The notes beneath the pieces are model-generated. The model was not told where the DNA came from and searched no databases. It worked only from the letters and a program-made list of their open reading frames with translations. A stretch of DNA of 64,000 nucleotides. Origin: Malurus cyaneus samueli. Lineage: Eukaryota > Chordata > Aves > Passeriformes > Maluridae. Where the stretch lies: the NCBI GenBank assembly GCA_009741485.1, contig CM019217.1, positions 35,832,317 through 35,896,316 of the forward strand, written 5' to 3'. Of this stretch, positions 61,605 to 64,000 are shown piece by piece (positions within the stretch are counted from its first letter, which is position 1; each line of letters opens with the position of its first letter). The position numbers were made by a program, and so were the translations under genes.

Positions 61605-63305
61605 ATGGATATCGTTGCCCGCCAAGAGAAACCGAGAGAAGACCCGTCCGCCCCCTTGCTTGAGTTTCTAGAAGCTTTCAAAGCTAGACCCTCTCTCCAT
61701 GGGTTGGAGTGGGCTGCAGAGCACTGGCAGAGTGTGCAAAGCGTGGTAGATTGTATCACGGCTTTGCGATTGAAAGCAAAATCTAAACCGAGAGAAGGCA
61801 AGGCAGTTGTCTGTGCTGTGCTGGGAGCCGCACTCGCTTCAGCTGTGCGAGAGAGAGCAGCCCAGAGCCATAGAGAGACGGCCATAATTAAAACTCTGCA
61901 AGCACAAGTTTGGTCCCTACAAGCCCAAGTGGCAGGCTAGAAGGACAGCTAGAAAAAAGCAGAAAGAAATCAGAGCAGGAGTTTGATACAAATGTTGCAA
62001 AAGGAGCTCGTTCGTTCGGGAGCCCACCATGCCGGCTGCTGCAAGGGCACGGCTGGATGACGGCACGGCCGGAGCATTCCCTCCGGCACTAACCAGAAAA
62101 GAGCAGAAAGGCTTGCAGGCCTGGCCTGACAGCGTGATCCGTCTGTGCCCGCTGATAAAAACTGAGTTTTTGTATGAAAATGATCAGGACCAAGCACCTG
62201 TAGTTATGACGAAAGAAGTCCCCTTCACTGCTACTGAACTAGCCAAGTTAAAAAAAAAGATTTTAGCAGGCACCCCTGGGAATCTGAAACAGAATTTGTT
62301 TGGAGAGTTTCTTTGAGTGGGGGGGGACCAAATCCTTCTTAGTGAAAAGGAAGCCGAGAGATACTGGGGACCTGGAGTATTTCTCACCACTGGGGATCAC
62401 CGAGCCCCATGGTCCCTAACCCAGAGAGAAGCTTTCTGGGCTGGAAGTTTAAACCCTCTGGAGACAGGTGATCCTCTAGCCATAGAAAGTACCACAGATG
62501 AGATAGTAGAAAGTGTCCAAAAGGCAGAATGTATTCAAATTATGTATGAGCATAAGCTAACCCCATTACAAGAATCGCCTATGACGCTGAGAGTAAATGC
62601 TGATTGGATGACCCCACTAATCAGAGGGCTTCCTGATTCTTTAAAACCAATGACAATACAATTACAAGGGAAAATACAGGCTTTTGTCGCACTTGAGAGA
62701 GTGGCTGCTGCCTTGGATGGTACCATCTCTTCCCCTGCAGGAGATGGCACTGCCCAGGGAGGCAAGGTCTGGACTGGGGGAGAGGTAACTCAGGAACTGA
62801 TTAATTTTGGATGGAAGTACGGTCCCGTAAAGCTAGTAGTCAGCAAACCAGAGACTCTTGAGGTGAGACATGCACGTTCTAGTCCTAGACTATCACCTAA
62901 GATTTCCCCACATTCTAACCAGAGTAGGCAGAAGCGTCCACTCACAAGACAAGCATTTTGGTCACAAGGTTGGCAAAAGGGAATCCTGAAAAGGCTAATG
63001 GACGGTCTCTCCACAGATCAACTAGAACAGGTAGTGTCTAAGTGGCCAGATAGGATAGGATGCCAAATAAACGAAGTGCAGAGAAGTATGACATAAAGCC
63101 AGATACATCCCCCTTAATGGATCTAAGTGGAGATGAGAATGCACCAGAGAAGTCATGTATAGGGAAGCTGAAGGCCTTGCCCAGCTTAGATGGAAGAGGG
63201 GCTGGAGGCTGGATTAGGAAACTCAGGATGGAAAATGATCATCTTAGAGTTTTGCTAGCTGCAGCAGAATACAGAAAGATATATTTAATCTTTAATAGAC
63301 ATTAA
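61605..63305 (+). pseudogene. gag: ERV gag remnant, frameshifted
   Basis: Gag is the structural polyprotein of retroviruses. Recognition rests on position after the primer site and leader, and on general resemblance to avian ERV gag in the 62190-62830 part (a Trp/Leu-rich segment and a 'PLIRGLPDSLKP' motif typical of such capsid-region sequences). The reading is broken. A first open segment of 111 codons (61605-61937, with a heptad-like Leu/Gln end) stops at a TAG. The next pieces lie in other frames (61910-62092, then 62029-62316). A TGA at 62314-62316 is followed in the same frame by an open 259-codon segment to 63096, and a last piece (63060-63305) is in another frame. Between an A run (62248-62256) and a G run (62319-62326) the matching frame differs, suggesting compensating indels. 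It cannot encode an intact protein. Confidence 0.75.
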
Positions 63306-63549
63306 AGGCCTCCTTGTCTGTAGTGTTGGTCTACACATTTGCTCATATGATATGTAGGCTCTTGTTATGCAATTAATTTGTTCTGAGTATCTTGTGTGGG
63401 AATAGTGCTGTTTGGATTTAATGAATTCATAAGACAGTTAATAAACATTTGCAAGGATATTTCAAATCCTTAACAACTACCACCTTTTCCAGTAATATGA
63501 ATTTTTTGTCCAGAGTTTTTTTTCCAGAATGTTTTATTCTGTGAGTCAT
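63306..63549. other. Short AT-rich spacer
   Basis: Unique AT-rich sequence between the end of recognisable ERV DNA and the CR1 element, with nothing recognisable in it. Confidence 0.5.
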
Positions 63550-64000
63550 GCACTCCTAGAATAGTTGAGGTTACAAAGGTTACCTTAAAGACCATGTAGT
63601 TCTGACCTCCCTGGTCTCAACCATTCCTGGACTAAACCAAGCTGCTCAGAGCTCTATCCAGCCTGGCCTTGAACACCTCCAGGGATGGGGCAGCCACAAC
63701 TTCTTTGGCAATCTGTTCCAGTGCCTCTTCACCCTCGCAGCAGAGTTTCTTCCTAATATCTAATCTAAACCTACTCTTTAATGGTCTGAAACCACTCTAT
63801 GCCCTGCCACTACATTCCCTCCTAGAAATTGTAGTTCCATCTTTCTTGTAGACCCCCTTCAGGTACTGCAAGGTCTCAATTTAGTCACTCTGAAGCCTTT
63901 TCTTCTCCAGGCCAAACAAATCCAATTCTCACAGCCTTTCTTCATAGAAGAGGTACTCCATCCCTCCAATCATCTTGGTGGCCTCCTCTGGAATTGGTCC
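63550..64000 (-). mobile_element. CR1 LINE 3' region (runs off the window)
   Basis: The + strand shows the reverse complement of the avian CR1 3' part: TAGAATAGTTGAGG, ACCTTAAAGACCATGTAGTT, GGCCTTGAACACCTCCAGGG, ATGGGGCAGCCACAACTTCT, TTTCTTCCTAATATCTAATC, CTTTTCTTCTCCAGGCCAAAC and ATCATCTTGGTGGCCTCCTC, all in the family's usual order. The element therefore points to the minus strand, with its 3' end near 63550 and the rest beyond the window edge. Moderate divergence and small indels. The ORF over it has no meaning. Confidence 0.93.

Larger units (their letters stand above)
59373..63305 (+). mobile_element. Endogenous retrovirus, 5' part (LTR, leader, gag remnant)
   Basis: Order on the + strand: an LTR starting TGTAGTGGG at 59373 with TATA box and poly(A) signal, a tRNA-Leu-type primer site at 60936, a leader of about 650 bp with tandem repeats, and a broken gag from 61605. 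Recognisable retroviral sequence fades at about 63300 and is followed by unique AT-rich DNA. No protease, polymerase, envelope or second LTR is present in the window. The element is therefore a 5' fragment that cannot make particles by itself. The 3' truncation point is approximate. Confidence 0.8.

Noticed and set aside
1..64000. tRNA, rRNA or other structured RNA genes
   Set aside because: I saw no cloverleaf-like segments with A/B boxes. The tRNA-like matches at 40870 and 60936 are only 18-nt primer binding sites next to LTRs.

Overview
The window looks like bird nuclear DNA, most likely from a songbird. The evidence is a CR1 LINE 3' end at the right edge, several LTRs with the TGTC(A/T)TGGTTT-type ends common in avian endogenous retroviruses (ERVs), vertebrate (CCCTAA)n repeats, and otherwise AT-rich sequence with no convincing exons. 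I found no intact host protein gene, rRNA, tRNA or CRISPR. Nearly all open reading frames are chance ORFs, or follow from the 6-bp period of the telomere-like repeats.

Layout. 1-26302: AT-rich non-coding DNA (intron or intergenic) with short simple repeats and one decayed CR1 fragment. 26303-43255: a very large interstitial telomere-like domain, always with the CCCTAA strand on +. It is made of long degenerate blocks (called A, B, C and D here) and runs of near-perfect telomere repeat. It is interrupted by a 25-N gap plus a 2.07-kb unique island (29097-31194) and by a roughly 2-kb composite ERV insertion (40295-42284). 43256-47300: about 17 monomers of a ~180-bp satellite directly abutting the telomere-like DNA, split by a ~976-bp LTR-like insertion. 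47301-59372: AT-rich non-coding DNA with a clean solo LTR (53339-54266, 5-bp target duplication) and one weak candidate exon. 59373-63305: the 5' part of an ERV, with a long LTR, a tRNA-Leu-type primer binding site, a leader with tandem repeats, and a frameshifted gag remnant. 63550-64000: CR1 on the minus strand, running off the window.

The most interesting structure is the telomere-like domain. Block B followed by pure telomere repeat is itself tandemly repeated with a period of about 1.4-1.5 kb (starts near 32928, 34325 and 35808), and larger A-B units recur at 26303-29096, 31195-33650 and 35808-39165. The degenerate hexamers vary mostly at one position (CCTAAN), unlike the usual proximal variants of vertebrate telomeres. 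The unique island sits exactly where block B should run into block A, so it is either a precise insertion or an assembly misjoin. Several copies carry many single-base indels, so read-level checking should come before any biological interpretation.
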